In this document: positions 20,139 to 29,290 of the stretch, one piece after another
How the letters are laid out: each line of letters begins with the position of its first letter
Position numbering within the stretch: the stretch's first letter is position 1
Notes under the pieces: model-generated
The model's database searches: none
What the model was told of the DNA's origin: nothing
What the model saw: the letters and a program-made list of their open reading frames with translations, nothing else
Assembly (NCBI RefSeq): GCF_036946125.1
Contig: NZ_JAQIJT010000001.1
Span: 310,001-374,000 of the forward strand
Reading direction: 5' to 3'
DNA length: 64,000 nucleotides
From: Sphingomonas adhaesiva
Lineage (GTDB): Bacteria > Pseudomonadota > Alphaproteobacteria > Sphingomonadales > Sphingomonadaceae
Program-made: the position numbers and the translations under genes

Positions 20139-20173
20139 TTGCGAGTTGCAAGAGGAAACTCGCACTTGCGAGT
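20139..20173. promoter_or_regulatory. Likely operator between divergent genes
   Basis: The heptamer TGCGAGT occurs at 20140 and 20167, and its inverse ACTCGCA at 20158, so that ACTCGCACTTGCGAGT is a perfect 16-bp inverted repeat. The sites lie between the HxlR gene and the CC_3452-like gene, and upstream of a TACAAT that could be a -10 box (20195-20200). Autoregulation by the HxlR protein is inferred. Confidence 0.6.
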
Positions 20174-20232
20174 AGCCAAACGAAACTTATTTTCTACAAT
20201 TCCGGACCGGGCGTGCAAAGAGGTTGACGCCG

Positions 20233-20733
20233 ATGCCCGTTCGGCAGGAGACTTGTCGCGTGGGAAACGTGCGTGAAAATCTGGCCGAGTGCAGCTTGCC
20301 GGCGGCGTTGGAGTCGATGGGCGAGCGCTGGGCGTTCCTGATCCTGCGGGCGGCGTTCAACGGCCTGCACCATTTCGAGGAATTCCAGCAGGAGCTGGGC
20401 ATCGCGCGCAACATCCTGGCCAACCGGCTGGCGCGCTTCGTCGAGCACGGCATCATGGAGCGGTCGTCGGTGCCCGAGGATCGCCGCAAGATCGTCTACA
20501 ATTTGACCGACAAGGGCTTTGCGCTGCTGCCGACGATGGTCGCGTTGCGGCAATGGGGCGAACGGTGGGAAACCGGCTGCCCCGCCTTCCCGATCCTGGT
20601 CGACGTGCGCGACGGCCGCCCGATCCGCGAGGTCGCGGTGCTCAGCCACGACGGGCGCGTCCTGGGCAAGAGCGACATGCACTGGGCGCTGCCGTCGGAC
20701 GTCGATGCGCCGGAGGCGCGCGCGGCGGAATAG
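20233..20733 (+). CDS. HxlR-family transcriptional regulator
   Basis: HxlR proteins are dimeric winged-helix DNA-binding regulators. The 166-residue protein has the typical core CSLPAALESMGERWAFLILR, then NGLHHFEEFQQELGIARNILANRL as the recognition helix region, and KIVYNLTDKGFALLPT in the wing. A Cys shortly before the domain (AECSL) is common in redox or aldehyde-sensing members, but no sensing role is proven. About 45 extra C-terminal residues follow the usual domain end. The ATG at 20233 is chosen because AAAGAGG lies 9 bases upstream. A TTG at 20224 would overlap it too closely. Confidence 0.92.
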   Translation: MPVRQETCRVGNVRENLAECSLPAALESMGERWAFLILRAAFNGLHHFEEFQQELGIARNILANRLARFVEHGIMERSSVPEDRRKIVYNLTDKGFALLPTMVALRQWGERWETGCPAFPILVDVRDGRPIREVAVLSHDGRVLGKSDMHWALPSDVDAPEARAAE

Positions 20734-20802
20734 ACCCCCTCGTTCGTCATCCCGCGTGGGCGGGGATCCCGACACACCGCGCTCGCGGCCTGGCATGCCA
20801 CC

Positions 20803-22317
20803 TCAGCGCGTCAGGCTGCCCTCGTTCGCCAGCGTCGCTTCCTCCGCGCGCGGCACGCGGCGGAACAGCGCACGATCCGCGGGCGCCAGCGCGAACTTCC
20901 ACAGCAGCAATACGTAGCTGCCCGCGATCAGCGGTAGCCCGATCAGCAGCCGCAGCCCGCTCGACAGCGGCAGCAGATGCGTCGCCGCCCAGCCCAGTCC
21001 ACCCGCCACCGCCAGCGCCACCAGCAGCGAACCGCGCACCGGCGACACCGGCGCCGACAGCATCCGCCCCAACAGCCGCGCCTTCACCACCGACATCACG
21101 CCCAGCGCGGTCATCAGCGCGATCGCGGGCCCCGCCGCCTGCCATTCCAGCGGCCAGCCGAGCGCGCGCATCGCCAGGACCAGCGCCACGCTGAGCCCGA
21201 TCTGGAACGCCAGCGCCGCCGCGGACACCATCAGGTTGCGGTGCCGCGCGATATAGACCAGCGCCGATTCCGCGGTCGCGCCGGGCGACGCCAGCACCTC
21301 CGCGGCCAGCAGGAAGGCGAGCGCGGCACTGCCCGCGACGAACTGCGGCCCCAATACCGTCATCACCGACGTCGCCGGGATCGCCCCCATCAGCGCCAGC
21401 CCGCCCTGCGCCGCCATGATCCAGAACGCCACCTGCCGCACCTGGTTGGCGACCGCGGCGCGGTCGTTCTCCGCCAGGCTGCGCGTGATGACCGGGCCCA
21501 GGATCGGGTCGAAGCTGGTCTTCAGCTTGCCCGGCAGCGTCGCGACCTGCTGCGCCATGTAATAGATGCCGACGACCTTGGGCGCGAACATCAGCCCCAG
21601 GATGAAGCGGTCGACGTTGCGCATCGACCATTCCAGCGCGTCCGCCCCGGCGAGCGGCGCGTTGTCGCGCGCCAGCGACAGGATCTCGCGCACCCGCGGC
21701 GACCAGCCCTGCGGCAGGCCGTAGCTGCGCACGAAGGGCACGATCGACGCGATCAGCGCCGCGACCATCGACGCGACATAGGACAGCACCAACCCGTCCT
21801 TGATCGTGAAGAAGCTGAAGGCCCAGGCCGCGCCCGAGATGGTCCACGGCTCCACGATCGCGCGCGCGGTCACCGCCGCCTTCACATCGTGGCGATAGGC
21901 CAGCGCGGCCAGGCTGACGTCGGACCACGCCACGGCCAGGATGACGAGCGGCAGGTAGCGGTCCAGCCCGGTCACCTGCGTATTGGCGTACATCACCTGC
22001 GGAAAGGTCCACAGCACCACGCTGGCGGCGAGCGACAGCAGCCCCGCGACCACCATCCCGTCCCACACGACATGCGCGTGGGGTCGCGTCGTCGTCGCCA
22101 GCGCCTGCGCCAGCCCGCGCTTCAGCCCCAGCGTGGCGAGCAGCGCGGCGAGCTCCACCACCACCACCGCCAGCGCGAAGCGACCGACCAGCGCCGGGCC
22201 GTAGATGTGCCCGGCGATGAAGAGGAACGGCAACCGCGCGGCGAGGCGCAGGATGAACCCCGCCATGTTGGTTCGTCCGCCCTTCGCCAGCTGCGCGATA
22301 TCGCGCTTCTCGCTCAA
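20803..22317 (-). CDS. Polysaccharide flippase (MATE/Wzx-like, oligosaccharide flippase family)
   Basis: The 504-residue protein has about twelve to fourteen transmembrane helices and begins with the region TNMAGFILRLAARLPFLF, as in Wzx-type lipid-linked oligosaccharide flippases of the MOP superfamily. It would move undecaprenyl-linked sugar repeats across the inner membrane for surface polysaccharide assembly. Its TTG start overlaps the polA stop by four bases (TTGA), an unexpected partner. The substrate and pathway are not given by neighbours. A start at the later ATG (MAGFIL) is possible. Confidence 0.85.
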   Translation of the reverse strand: MSEKRDIAQLAKGGRTNMAGFILRLAARLPFLFIAGHIYGPALVGRFALAVVVVELAALLATLGLKRGLAQALATTTRPHAHVVWDGMVVAGLLSLAASVVLWTFPQVMYANTQVTGLDRYLPLVILAVAWSDVSLAALAYRHDVKAAVTARAIVEPWTISGAAWAFSFFTIKDGLVLSYVASMVAALIASIVPFVRSYGLPQGWSPRVREILSLARDNAPLAGADALEWSMRNVDRFILGLMFAPKVVGIYYMAQQVATLPGKLKTSFDPILGPVITRSLAENDRAAVANQVRQVAFWIMAAQGGLALMGAIPATSVMTVLGPQFVAGSAALAFLLAAEVLASPGATAESALVYIARHRNLMVSAAALAFQIGLSVALVLAMRALGWPLEWQAAGPAIALMTALGVMSVVKARLLGRMLSAPVSPVRGSLLVALAVAGGLGWAATHLLPLSSGLRLLIGLPLIAGSYVLLLWKFALAPADRALFRRVPRAEEATLANEGSLTR

Positions 22318-25070
22318 TGTGCGGCGCCCCAGCTCTTGCCGGTGCCGATCTCCACCGCCAGCGGCACGTCGAGGACCACCGCGGGCTCCGCCGCGGTCGC
22401 CATGACGCGCTCGATCACCGGCGTCGCCGCCGCCACGTCCGCCTCGGGCAGTTCGAAGACGAGTTCGTCGTGGACCTGGAGCAGCATGCGGACGTGCGAA
22501 AGGCCGGCCGCCGCCAGCGCCGGTTCCATGCGCGCCATCGCACGCTTGATGATGTCCGCGGACGTGCCCTGGATCGGGGCGTTGATCGCGGCGCGCTCGG
22601 CGCCCTGCCGCTCGTGCTGCACCTTGCTGCGGATGCGCGGGAAGTGCGTCTTGCGGCCGAACAGGGTCTGCGTGAACCCGCGCTCGCGCACGAATTGCGT
22701 GGTGCTGTGGATATAGTCGCGGATGCCGGGGAAGCGATCGAAATAGCGGTCGATCATCCCCTGCGCCTCGTCCGCGGTGACGTCGAGCCGGCCGGCCAGT
22801 CCCCAGCGGCTGATGCCGTAGAGGATCGCGAAGTTGATCGTCTTGGCGCGGCCGCGCGTGTCGCGATTGACCTCGCCGAACAGTTCCTGCGCGGTCATGC
22901 TGTGGATGTCGTCTCCGCGCGCGAACGCCTCCTTCAGCTGCGGTACGTCGGCCATGTGCGCGGCCAGCCGCAGCTCGATCTGCGAATAGTCCGCCGCCAG
23001 GATGACGTTGCCCGCGTCCGCGACGAAGGCGTCGCGGATCTGCCGCCCCGTTTCGGTGCGGATCGGGATGTTCTGCAGGTTCGGATCGGTCGAGGACAGC
23101 CGCCCGGTCTGCGCGCCGGTCAGCGAATAGCTGGTGTGGACGCGGCCGGTGGCGGGATTGATCTGTTCCTGCAACGCGTCGGTATAGGTGTTCTTCAGCT
23201 TGGTCAGCTGGCGCCAGTCGAGCACGCGCGCGGCGATCTGCGCACCCGGCGAATCCTTGTCGGCGGCGAGCCGCTCCATTTCATTGACGTCGGTCGAATA
23301 GACCCCGCTCTTGCCCTTGCGCCCGCCCTTCAGCCCCATGCGCTCGAACAGCACGTCGCCCAGCTGCTTGGGGCTGCCGATCGTGAACGGCCCCCCGGCG
23401 AGATCGTGGATGACCCCCTCCAGCGCGCCGATCTGCGTCGAGAAATCGTCGGAGAGCTGCGCCAGCTTCGCGGCGTCGACCCTGATCCCGTGCCGCTCCA
23501 TCCGCGCCACCACCGCGGGCAGGGCGCGGTCGACCATCTCGTAGACGCGGGTCGCCCCCTCCACCGGCAGCCGCGCGCGGAAGCGCCGCCACAGCCTGAG
23601 GGTCACGTCCGCATCCTCCGCGGCGTAGCGGGTCGCCGCCTTCAGATCGACCTCGTGAAAGCCGAGCGCCTTCTTGCCCGTGCCGACCACGTCCTTGTAC
23701 GCGATGCAGCTGTGCGACAGATGCGTCGCCGCCAGTTCGTCCATGCCGTGCCCGTGCAAGCCGGCGTCGAGATCGAAGCTGAGCACGATCGTATCGTCAT
23801 AGGGCGCGACCTCGACACCCTGCCGCGCCAGCACGATCAGATCGTATTTGAGATTATGCCCGATCTTCAGGACGCCCGGGTCCTCCAGCAGCGGCTTCAG
23901 CTTCGCCAGCGCCACCGCCTTGTCCAGCTGCACCGGCCTTTCGGCGAACATGTCGGTCCCGCCGTGCGCGAGCGGGATGTAGCAGGCCAGGTTCGGGTGC
24001 AACGCCAGCGAGACGCCGACCAGATCGGCGGTCATCGGGTCCTTGCCCGTGGTCTCGGTATCGATCGCGACGAACCCCTGGTGCCGCGCAACCGTGATCC
24101 AGCGGTCGAGCGCCGGTTCGTCCACCACCGTCTCATAGCCGTCGTGGTTGCAGGGTTCGTCCTCCTGCTCGGGCACGCCCACCGCCGCGGGCTGTGGCGC
24201 ATCGGCGACCTGTTCCAGCCGCGAGAGGAGCGTGCGGAAGCCGTGGTGCTCCAGGAACGCGCGCAGCGGCGCATCGGGGATACCCTGCAACGCCAGTTCG
24301 TCGAGCGGCTGGGGCAGCGGGGCGTCGCACTTCAGCGTCACCAGCACCTTCGACAGCCGCGCGTTTTCCGCGTGCTCGATCAGATTGTCGCGCAGCTTGC
24401 CCTTCTTCATCCCGGGCGCGGCGGCGAGCACCGCCTCCAGATCGCCATGCTCGCCGATCAGCTTGGCCGCGGTCTTCGGCCCGACACCCGGCACGCCCGG
24501 CACGTTGTCGACGCTGTCGCCCATCAGCGCGAGCACGTCGCCGAGCTTCTCCGGGCCGACGCCGAACTTCTCGACCACATACTCCGGCCCGAGCGTACGG
24601 TTGTTCATCGTATCGAGCATGTCGACCGACGGATCGGTCATCAGCTGCATCAGGTCCTTGTCGGAGCTGACGATCGTCACCTGCCACCCCTGCGCCAGCG
24701 CGGCCTGGGTGTAGCAGGCGATGATGTCGTCCGCCTCCAGCCCCTCGGTCTCGATGCAGGGCAGGCTGAACGCGCGCGTCGCGTCGCGGATCATCGGGAA
24801 TTGCGGGACGAGATCCTCGGGCGGCGGCGGGCGATGCGCCTTGTACTGGTCGTACAGCTCGTTGCGGAACGTCTTGCTCGACTTGTCGAGGATGACCGCC
24901 ATGTGCGTCGGCCCGTCCGCCCGGTGCAACTGATCCGCCAGCTTCCACAGCATCGCGGTATAGCCGTAGACGGCGCCCACCGGCTCGCCATGCTTGTTCG
25001 TGAGCGGCGGCAGACGGTGATAGGCCCGGAAGATATAGCCCGATCCGTCGACGAGATAGAGGTGCGGCAT
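22314..25070 (-). CDS. polA: DNA polymerase I
   Basis: PolA fills gaps and removes RNA primers in repair and lagging-strand maturation. The 918-residue protein is complete: a 5'-3' exonuclease domain (1-290, LYLVDGSGYIFRAYH and GVGPKTAAKLI), a 3'-5' proofreading domain with AIDTETTG near residue 338, and the polymerase domain with motif A ADYSQIELRLAAH and motif C VHDELVFELPE. Key acidic residues are all present. It reads into the flippase gene with a four-base overlap. Confidence 0.98.
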   Translation of the reverse strand: MPHLYLVDGSGYIFRAYHRLPPLTNKHGEPVGAVYGYTAMLWKLADQLHRADGPTHMAVILDKSSKTFRNELYDQYKAHRPPPPEDLVPQFPMIRDATRAFSLPCIETEGLEADDIIACYTQAALAQGWQVTIVSSDKDLMQLMTDPSVDMLDTMNNRTLGPEYVVEKFGVGPEKLGDVLALMGDSVDNVPGVPGVGPKTAAKLIGEHGDLEAVLAAAPGMKKGKLRDNLIEHAENARLSKVLVTLKCDAPLPQPLDELALQGIPDAPLRAFLEHHGFRTLLSRLEQVADAPQPAAVGVPEQEDEPCNHDGYETVVDEPALDRWITVARHQGFVAIDTETTGKDPMTADLVGVSLALHPNLACYIPLAHGGTDMFAERPVQLDKAVALAKLKPLLEDPGVLKIGHNLKYDLIVLARQGVEVAPYDDTIVLSFDLDAGLHGHGMDELAATHLSHSCIAYKDVVGTGKKALGFHEVDLKAATRYAAEDADVTLRLWRRFRARLPVEGATRVYEMVDRALPAVVARMERHGIRVDAAKLAQLSDDFSTQIGALEGVIHDLAGGPFTIGSPKQLGDVLFERMGLKGGRKGKSGVYSTDVNEMERLAADKDSPGAQIAARVLDWRQLTKLKNTYTDALQEQINPATGRVHTSYSLTGAQTGRLSSTDPNLQNIPIRTETGRQIRDAFVADAGNVILAADYSQIELRLAAHMADVPQLKEAFARGDDIHSMTAQELFGEVNRDTRGRAKTINFAILYGISRWGLAGRLDVTADEAQGMIDRYFDRFPGIRDYIHSTTQFVRERGFTQTLFGRKTHFPRIRSKVQHERQGAERAAINAPIQGTSADIIKRAMARMEPALAAAGLSHVRMLLQVHDELVFELPEADVAAATPVIERVMATAAEPAVVLDVPLAVEIGTGKSWGAAH

Positions 25071-25125
25071 GGCCGCTGCCCTACCGGGAATCGCGCGGGG
25101 GCGAAACCGATTAGCGTGCCGCCCT

Positions 25126-25154
25126 CGCCACCCGGCCCCCGGGCCGGGGCGACG
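25126..25154. repeat. Short GC palindrome downstream of the beta-lactamase-like gene
   Basis: CGCCACCCGGCCC and its near inverse GGGCCGGGGCGACG form an imperfect hairpin in the gap before polA. It resembles the REP-like family in size and flanks but has a different core, so membership is uncertain. Confidence 0.45.
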
Positions 25155-25157
25155 AGG

Positions 25158-26279
25158 TCACTCCGTCGTCTCGTCCGCCTCGCTCACGCCGCTGCGCGGC
25201 TGCGCGCCGGTCAGCGCGGCGCAGACGTTCTGGATCAGTTGCTGGCGCTCGCGCATCGGGCGGGTGGTATCGCCGATCATCACCGCGATCGCGTAGCGCC
25301 GCCCGTCGGGCGCGGTCAGGATGCCGACGTCGTTGAACCCGGCGTTGCGCCGTCCCAGTTCCTGCCCGGTGCCGGTCTTGTGCGCCAGCGACCAGCCCGC
25401 GGGGGTCGCGGCGCGCAATCGCGCGTGGCCGGTGCGCGACGCGGTCATCGTATCGATCAGGATGCGGGTCGAGGTCTCGCTCAGCAACTCGCCGCGCGCC
25501 AGCCGGGCGAGCGCATCGGTCATCCCCTTGGGCGTCGCGCCGTCGGGGGGATTGTCGATGTAGCGCTGCATCGCCGCCTGCCGCACCTCGGGCGCGAGCC
25601 GCGCGCGCGCCGCCTCGAACCCGCGCCCCAGGCTCATCGACTGGGTCCAGGTCAGCCCGGCGGTGCCGCTCTGGAGCAGCCGCTCGCCGGGGCCGAAGCG
25701 GATGCCGGTGATGTCCTTCGCCGCCAGGAAGCGCCGCACCGCGGCGGGGCCGCCGACATATTGCAGCAGCCGGTCGTTGGCGGTGTTGTCGCTCTGCGTC
25801 AGCGCGCGCGTCAGCAGCCCGCCGATCGTCGTCGGATACCCCGTACCCTTCACCAGCGAGGCGATCGGCTGGTGGAACAGCGTCAGGTCGCCGCGCGTCA
25901 CCAGCACCGGCGTATCGAGCGTCAGCCGCCCCGCGTCGCGCTGCGAGAAGACGGTCATCGCGACCCACAATTTGCTGACGCTCTGCTGCGGCAGCGACAG
26001 GTCGCCGCCGCTCGACACCACCCAGCCTTCGTCGACCGAGCGGATCGCCGCCCCGGCCTTGCCGCCGAAATCGCGGATCAGCATGTCGATGCGCGACTGG
26101 AGCGCCCGCGGCGGCATCGCCGGCCGGGTCGCGACCGGCGGCGGCGGCAGCTGGACCGATACCAGAGGCGGCGGCGGCGGGGCGGGGATCAGCGCGGAGC
26201 CCGCCCCCGCGCCGCATCCGGCGATCAGCAGCGATCCCGCGATGATGGCCGTGCGATGGCCGAGAGTCCTGCTGTTCAT
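25158..26279 (-). CDS. Class A beta-lactamase-like serine hydrolase, lipoprotein
   Basis: The 373-residue product has the penicillin-binding serine fold motifs: SVSK (Ser100, Lys103), SDN (163-165) and KTG (301-303). A lipobox ending at Cys22 (LLIAGC) predicts a membrane-anchored periplasmic enzyme, and a proline-rich linker follows. In class A enzymes the omega loop has ExxLN. Here the only match is GPGERLLQ (Glu199), with Gln in place of Asn. It may be a weak beta-lactamase or a peptidoglycan-acting relative. The ATG at 26279 gives the lipoprotein signal. A longer start would destroy it. Confidence 0.85.
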   Translation of the reverse strand: MNSRTLGHRTAIIAGSLLIAGCGAGAGSALIPAPPPPPLVSVQLPPPPVATRPAMPPRALQSRIDMLIRDFGGKAGAAIRSVDEGWVVSSGGDLSLPQQSVSKLWVAMTVFSQRDAGRLTLDTPVLVTRGDLTLFHQPIASLVKGTGYPTTIGGLLTRALTQSDNTANDRLLQYVGGPAAVRRFLAAKDITGIRFGPGERLLQSGTAGLTWTQSMSLGRGFEAARARLAPEVRQAAMQRYIDNPPDGATPKGMTDALARLARGELLSETSTRILIDTMTASRTGHARLRAATPAGWSLAHKTGTGQELGRRNAGFNDVGILTAPDGRRYAIAVMIGDTTRPMRERQQLIQNVCAALTGAQPRSGVSEADETTE

Positions 26280-26445
26280 GTCGTCGGTCACCACCCCTGC
26301 TGGCGGCGACCCTGTCGCGGCGGGAGCGGTGCTGACAATCCCGCCGAGTCGCCCGCTGCGACGACTGCGTGCGCCCGCACGACGAATGGTGACGACCTCG
26401 CCCGTCATCGCGAAGGCATTGATCCGGAGGCGGTTTGCGCGCGCG

Positions 26446-28017
26446 TCACGGCACCAGCACGGTATCGACCGGCGGATCGACCGCGTCGGGATAGTCGAGC
26501 GTATAATGCAGCCCGCGGCTTTCCTTGCGGTGCAGCGCGGAGCGTACGATGAGGTCCGCGGTCTGGAGCAGGTTGCGCAGTTCGATCAGGTCCGGGGTGA
26601 CGCGGAAATGGCCGTAATAATCCTCGATCTCGGAGCGCAGCAGGTCGATGCGGTGCTTGGCGCGCTCCAGCCGCTTCGTGGTGCGCACGATGCCGACGTA
26701 ATTCCACATGAAACGGCGGATCTCGGTCCAGTTCTGCTTGATGACCACTTCCTCGTCGGAATCGGTCACGCGGCTTTCGTCCCACGCGCGGATCGCGGGC
26801 ACCGCGGGCAGCATATCCCAATGCGCCGCGATATGCCGCGCCGCCGCCTCGCCGAAGACGAAGCATTCCAGCAGCGAGTTCGACGCCAGGCGGTTGGCGC
26901 CGTGCAGCCCCGATTGCGTACACTCGCCCGCGGCATACAGGCCGGGCAGGTCGGTGCGCCCGTCGCGGTCCACCACCACCCCGCCGCAGGTGTAATGCTG
27001 CGCGGGCACCACCGGGATCGGCGAGGCCGTCATGTCGATCCCCAGCCCCAGCAGCTTCTCGTGGATGTTGGGGAAGTGTGCGCGCACGAAGTCCGCGGGC
27101 TGGTGACTGATGTCGAGATGGACGTAGTCGAGTCCGTAGCGCTTGATCTCGGCGTCGATCGCGCGCGCCACGACGTCGCGCGGCGCCAGTTCGAGCCGCT
27201 CGTCGTAATAGGGCATGAAGCGCTTGCCGGTCACCGGGTTGATGAGCCGCCCGCCCTCCCCGCGCACCGCCTCGGTGATGAGGAAGTTCTTGACCTCCAG
27301 ATGGTAGAGGCAGGTCGGGTGGAACTGCATGAATTCCATGTTCGACACGCGGGCGCCCGCGCGCCACGCCATCGCGATCCCGTCGCCGGTCGCCCCGCGC
27401 GGCGCGGTGGAGAACAGGTACGTCCGTCCCGCCCCGCCGGTCGCCAGCACCGTGGCGCGCGCGGTATGCAGGTTCACCCGCCCCGTCCGCCGGTCGATCG
27501 CATAGACGCCCCAGACGTTGCCCGCGCCCGAATAGCGCTCCTCGTGCCGGCTGGTGGCGAGATCGATCGCCACCTGATCGGGCACCAGCGTGACGTTGGG
27601 GTGCGCCTCCGCGGCCTTCTGCAACGCCTCCTGCACCGCCCAGCCGGTGGCATCGGCGACATGCACGATGCGGCGGTGCGAATGCCCGCCCTCGCGCGTC
27701 AGGTGGAGCGCCCCCGCCTCCTGCGCGAAGGGGACGCCGAGCTGCTGCAGCCGCTCGATCGCGGCGGGCGCGCGCTCGACCACGAACTCCACCGTCGCGC
27801 GGTCGTTGAGCCCCGCCCCCGCGACCATCGTGTCGCTGACGTGATTCTCGAACGTGTCGCCCGGCTCCAGCACCGCGGCGATCCCGCCCTGCGCCCAGGC
27901 GGTCGACCCGTCGTTCAGCGCGCCCTTCGCCAGCACCGTGACCTTGAAGCGATCCGCCAGGTTCAGCGCCGCGGTCAGCCCCGCCGCGCCCGAGCCGACG
28001 ATCAGGACATCGCTCAT
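26446..28017 (-). CDS. nadB: L-aspartate oxidase
   Basis: NadB oxidises aspartate to iminoaspartate in the first step of de novo NAD synthesis. The 523-residue FAD protein opens with SDVLIVGSGAAGLTAALNLAD, has the conserved TEAVRGEGGRLIN block, and a C-terminal FAD and substrate region with GECTQSGLHGANRLASN. It is full length. Its start overlaps the stop of the upstream ABC ATPase gene by four bases, while nadA and nadC are not in the window. Soluble, cytosolic. Confidence 0.96.
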   Translation of the reverse strand: MSDVLIVGSGAAGLTAALNLADRFKVTVLAKGALNDGSTAWAQGGIAAVLEPGDTFENHVSDTMVAGAGLNDRATVEFVVERAPAAIERLQQLGVPFAQEAGALHLTREGGHSHRRIVHVADATGWAVQEALQKAAEAHPNVTLVPDQVAIDLATSRHEERYSGAGNVWGVYAIDRRTGRVNLHTARATVLATGGAGRTYLFSTAPRGATGDGIAMAWRAGARVSNMEFMQFHPTCLYHLEVKNFLITEAVRGEGGRLINPVTGKRFMPYYDERLELAPRDVVARAIDAEIKRYGLDYVHLDISHQPADFVRAHFPNIHEKLLGLGIDMTASPIPVVPAQHYTCGGVVVDRDGRTDLPGLYAAGECTQSGLHGANRLASNSLLECFVFGEAAARHIAAHWDMLPAVPAIRAWDESRVTDSDEEVVIKQNWTEIRRFMWNYVGIVRTTKRLERAKHRIDLLRSEIEDYYGHFRVTPDLIELRNLLQTADLIVRSALHRKESRGLHYTLDYPDAVDPPVDTVLVP

Positions 28018-28934
28018 GCCGCGCCGCGCGTCAGGCTGAGGAACACGTCCTCCAGATCGGCCTCCTTGGTCGAGACGTCGACGATGCCCAGCCCGCTGGC
28101 CTGCACCGCGCCCAGCACCTCGCCCGCGTTCACCCGGTCCTTCGAATAGGTGATCTCCAGCACGCGCGTGCCCTTCAGCACCACCTTGTCGAAGCAGATC
28201 GCGCGCGGCGGGCTGTCGACGTCACGGTCGACGGTGACCGAGACGATCTTCTCCTGCGCCTTGCCCAGCAGCTCGCGCGTCGGCTCGTTGGCGACGACGC
28301 GGCCGTGATTGATGATCGCGATGCGGTCGCACAGCTCCTCCGCCTCCTCCAGATAGTGCGTCGTCAGCACCACCGTGACCCCGGCGTCGTTGAGGCTGCG
28401 GACATAGCTCCAGAGTTGCTGGCGCAGCTCGATGTCGACGCCCGCGGTCGGCTCGTCCAGCACCAGCACGGGCGGCGAGTGGACCATCGCCTTGGCCACC
28501 ATCAGGCGCCGCTTCATGCCCCCCGACAGCGTGCGCGCATACGCCTTGGCCTTGTCCTCCAGATGCACCGCGCGCAGCAGCTCCATCGACCGCCGCTGCG
28601 CCCTGGGGACCCCGTACAGCCCCGCCTGGATCTCCAGCGTCTCGATCGGGGTGAAGAACGGGTCGAACAGGATCTCCTGGTTGACGATCCCGATCGACGC
28701 CTTGGCATTGCGCGGATGCTCGTCGATGTCGAAGCCCCAGATCGAGGCATGGCCGCAGGTCTTGTTCACCAGCCCGGCCAGGATGTTGATGAGCGTCGAC
28801 TTTCCCGCGCCGTTGGGGCCGAGCAGCCCGAAGATGCTGCCGCGCGGCACGTCGAACGACACGCCGTCCAGCGCGCGCTTGCCCCCCTGATAGGTCTTGC
28901 ACAGGTCGTGGATGGCGATCGCGGCGTCGGTCAT
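28014..28934 (-). CDS. ABC transporter ATP-binding protein (ABC-2 type)
   Basis: The 306-residue ATPase has Walker A GLLGPNGAGKSTLINIL, signature LSGGMKRRLMVAKAM and Walker B VLVLDEPTAGVD, followed by a C-terminal accessory region of about 80 residues, as in CcmA/YadG-type drug or lipid exporters. No matching ABC-2 permease gene is adjacent. Only nadB follows, overlapping by ATGA. The permease may lie elsewhere. The ATG giving MTDAAIAIHDL is preferred to longer starts inside the divergent promoter. Confidence 0.9.
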   Translation of the reverse strand: MTDAAIAIHDLCKTYQGGKRALDGVSFDVPRGSIFGLLGPNGAGKSTLINILAGLVNKTCGHASIWGFDIDEHPRNAKASIGIVNQEILFDPFFTPIETLEIQAGLYGVPRAQRRSMELLRAVHLEDKAKAYARTLSGGMKRRLMVAKAMVHSPPVLVLDEPTAGVDIELRQQLWSYVRSLNDAGVTVVLTTHYLEEAEELCDRIAIINHGRVVANEPTRELLGKAQEKIVSVTVDRDVDSPPRAICFDKVVLKGTRVLEITYSKDRVNAGEVLGAVQASGLGIVDVSTKEADLEDVFLSLTRGAA

Positions 28935-29020
28935 GGCTCCGACGTAGGCCGCTGCCGGTATGATGCCAATCCTCTCGCGAAGGATTGTCGCATCGATCAT
29001 CGCTTGCTAATCGCTGCGCC

Positions 29021-29257
29021 ATGCTGCCGCCGCCCGAAGTCATCCGCGTCTCGCAACCCCGCGTCGCCTGCGACGGTGCGACCGATATTCCCGGCGGCGC
29101 CGCGCTGGGCCATCCCCGCGTCTGGCTCCAGATCGACGAGCACGGCTATATCGACTGCGGCTATTGCGACCGCCGCTTCGTGCTGATCGGCGGCGCGGCG
29201 GACGGCGTCGACCCCGCCACGCTGCCCGACATCTCCGAGGGTTCGAGCCCGCAGTAG
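29021..29257 (+). CDS. CHCC-type zinc-finger protein, 78 aa
   Basis: The protein contains RVACDG, then LGHPRVWLQID, then DCGYCDRRFVL, giving the Cys-His-Cys-Cys pattern of the zf-CHCC family related to mitochondrial NDUFS6. In alphaproteobacteria this small zinc protein is thought to relate to complex I or to be a general accessory. I infer zinc binding only from the spacing. It is divergent from the ABC ATPase gene and precedes tldD by 33 bp. Confidence 0.88.
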   Translation: MLPPPEVIRVSQPRVACDGATDIPGGAALGHPRVWLQIDEHGYIDCGYCDRRFVLIGGAADGVDPATLPDISEGSSPQ

Positions 29258-29290
29258 TATCCGGGGCGGTACGCGCCTATCTTGGCGCAC

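Noticed and set aside
22317..26552. A 1411-codon plus-strand open frame across polA and the beta-lactamase-like gene
   Set aside because: It is antisense to two well-supported genes and has Arg/Asp/His-rich composition without any recognisable fold.
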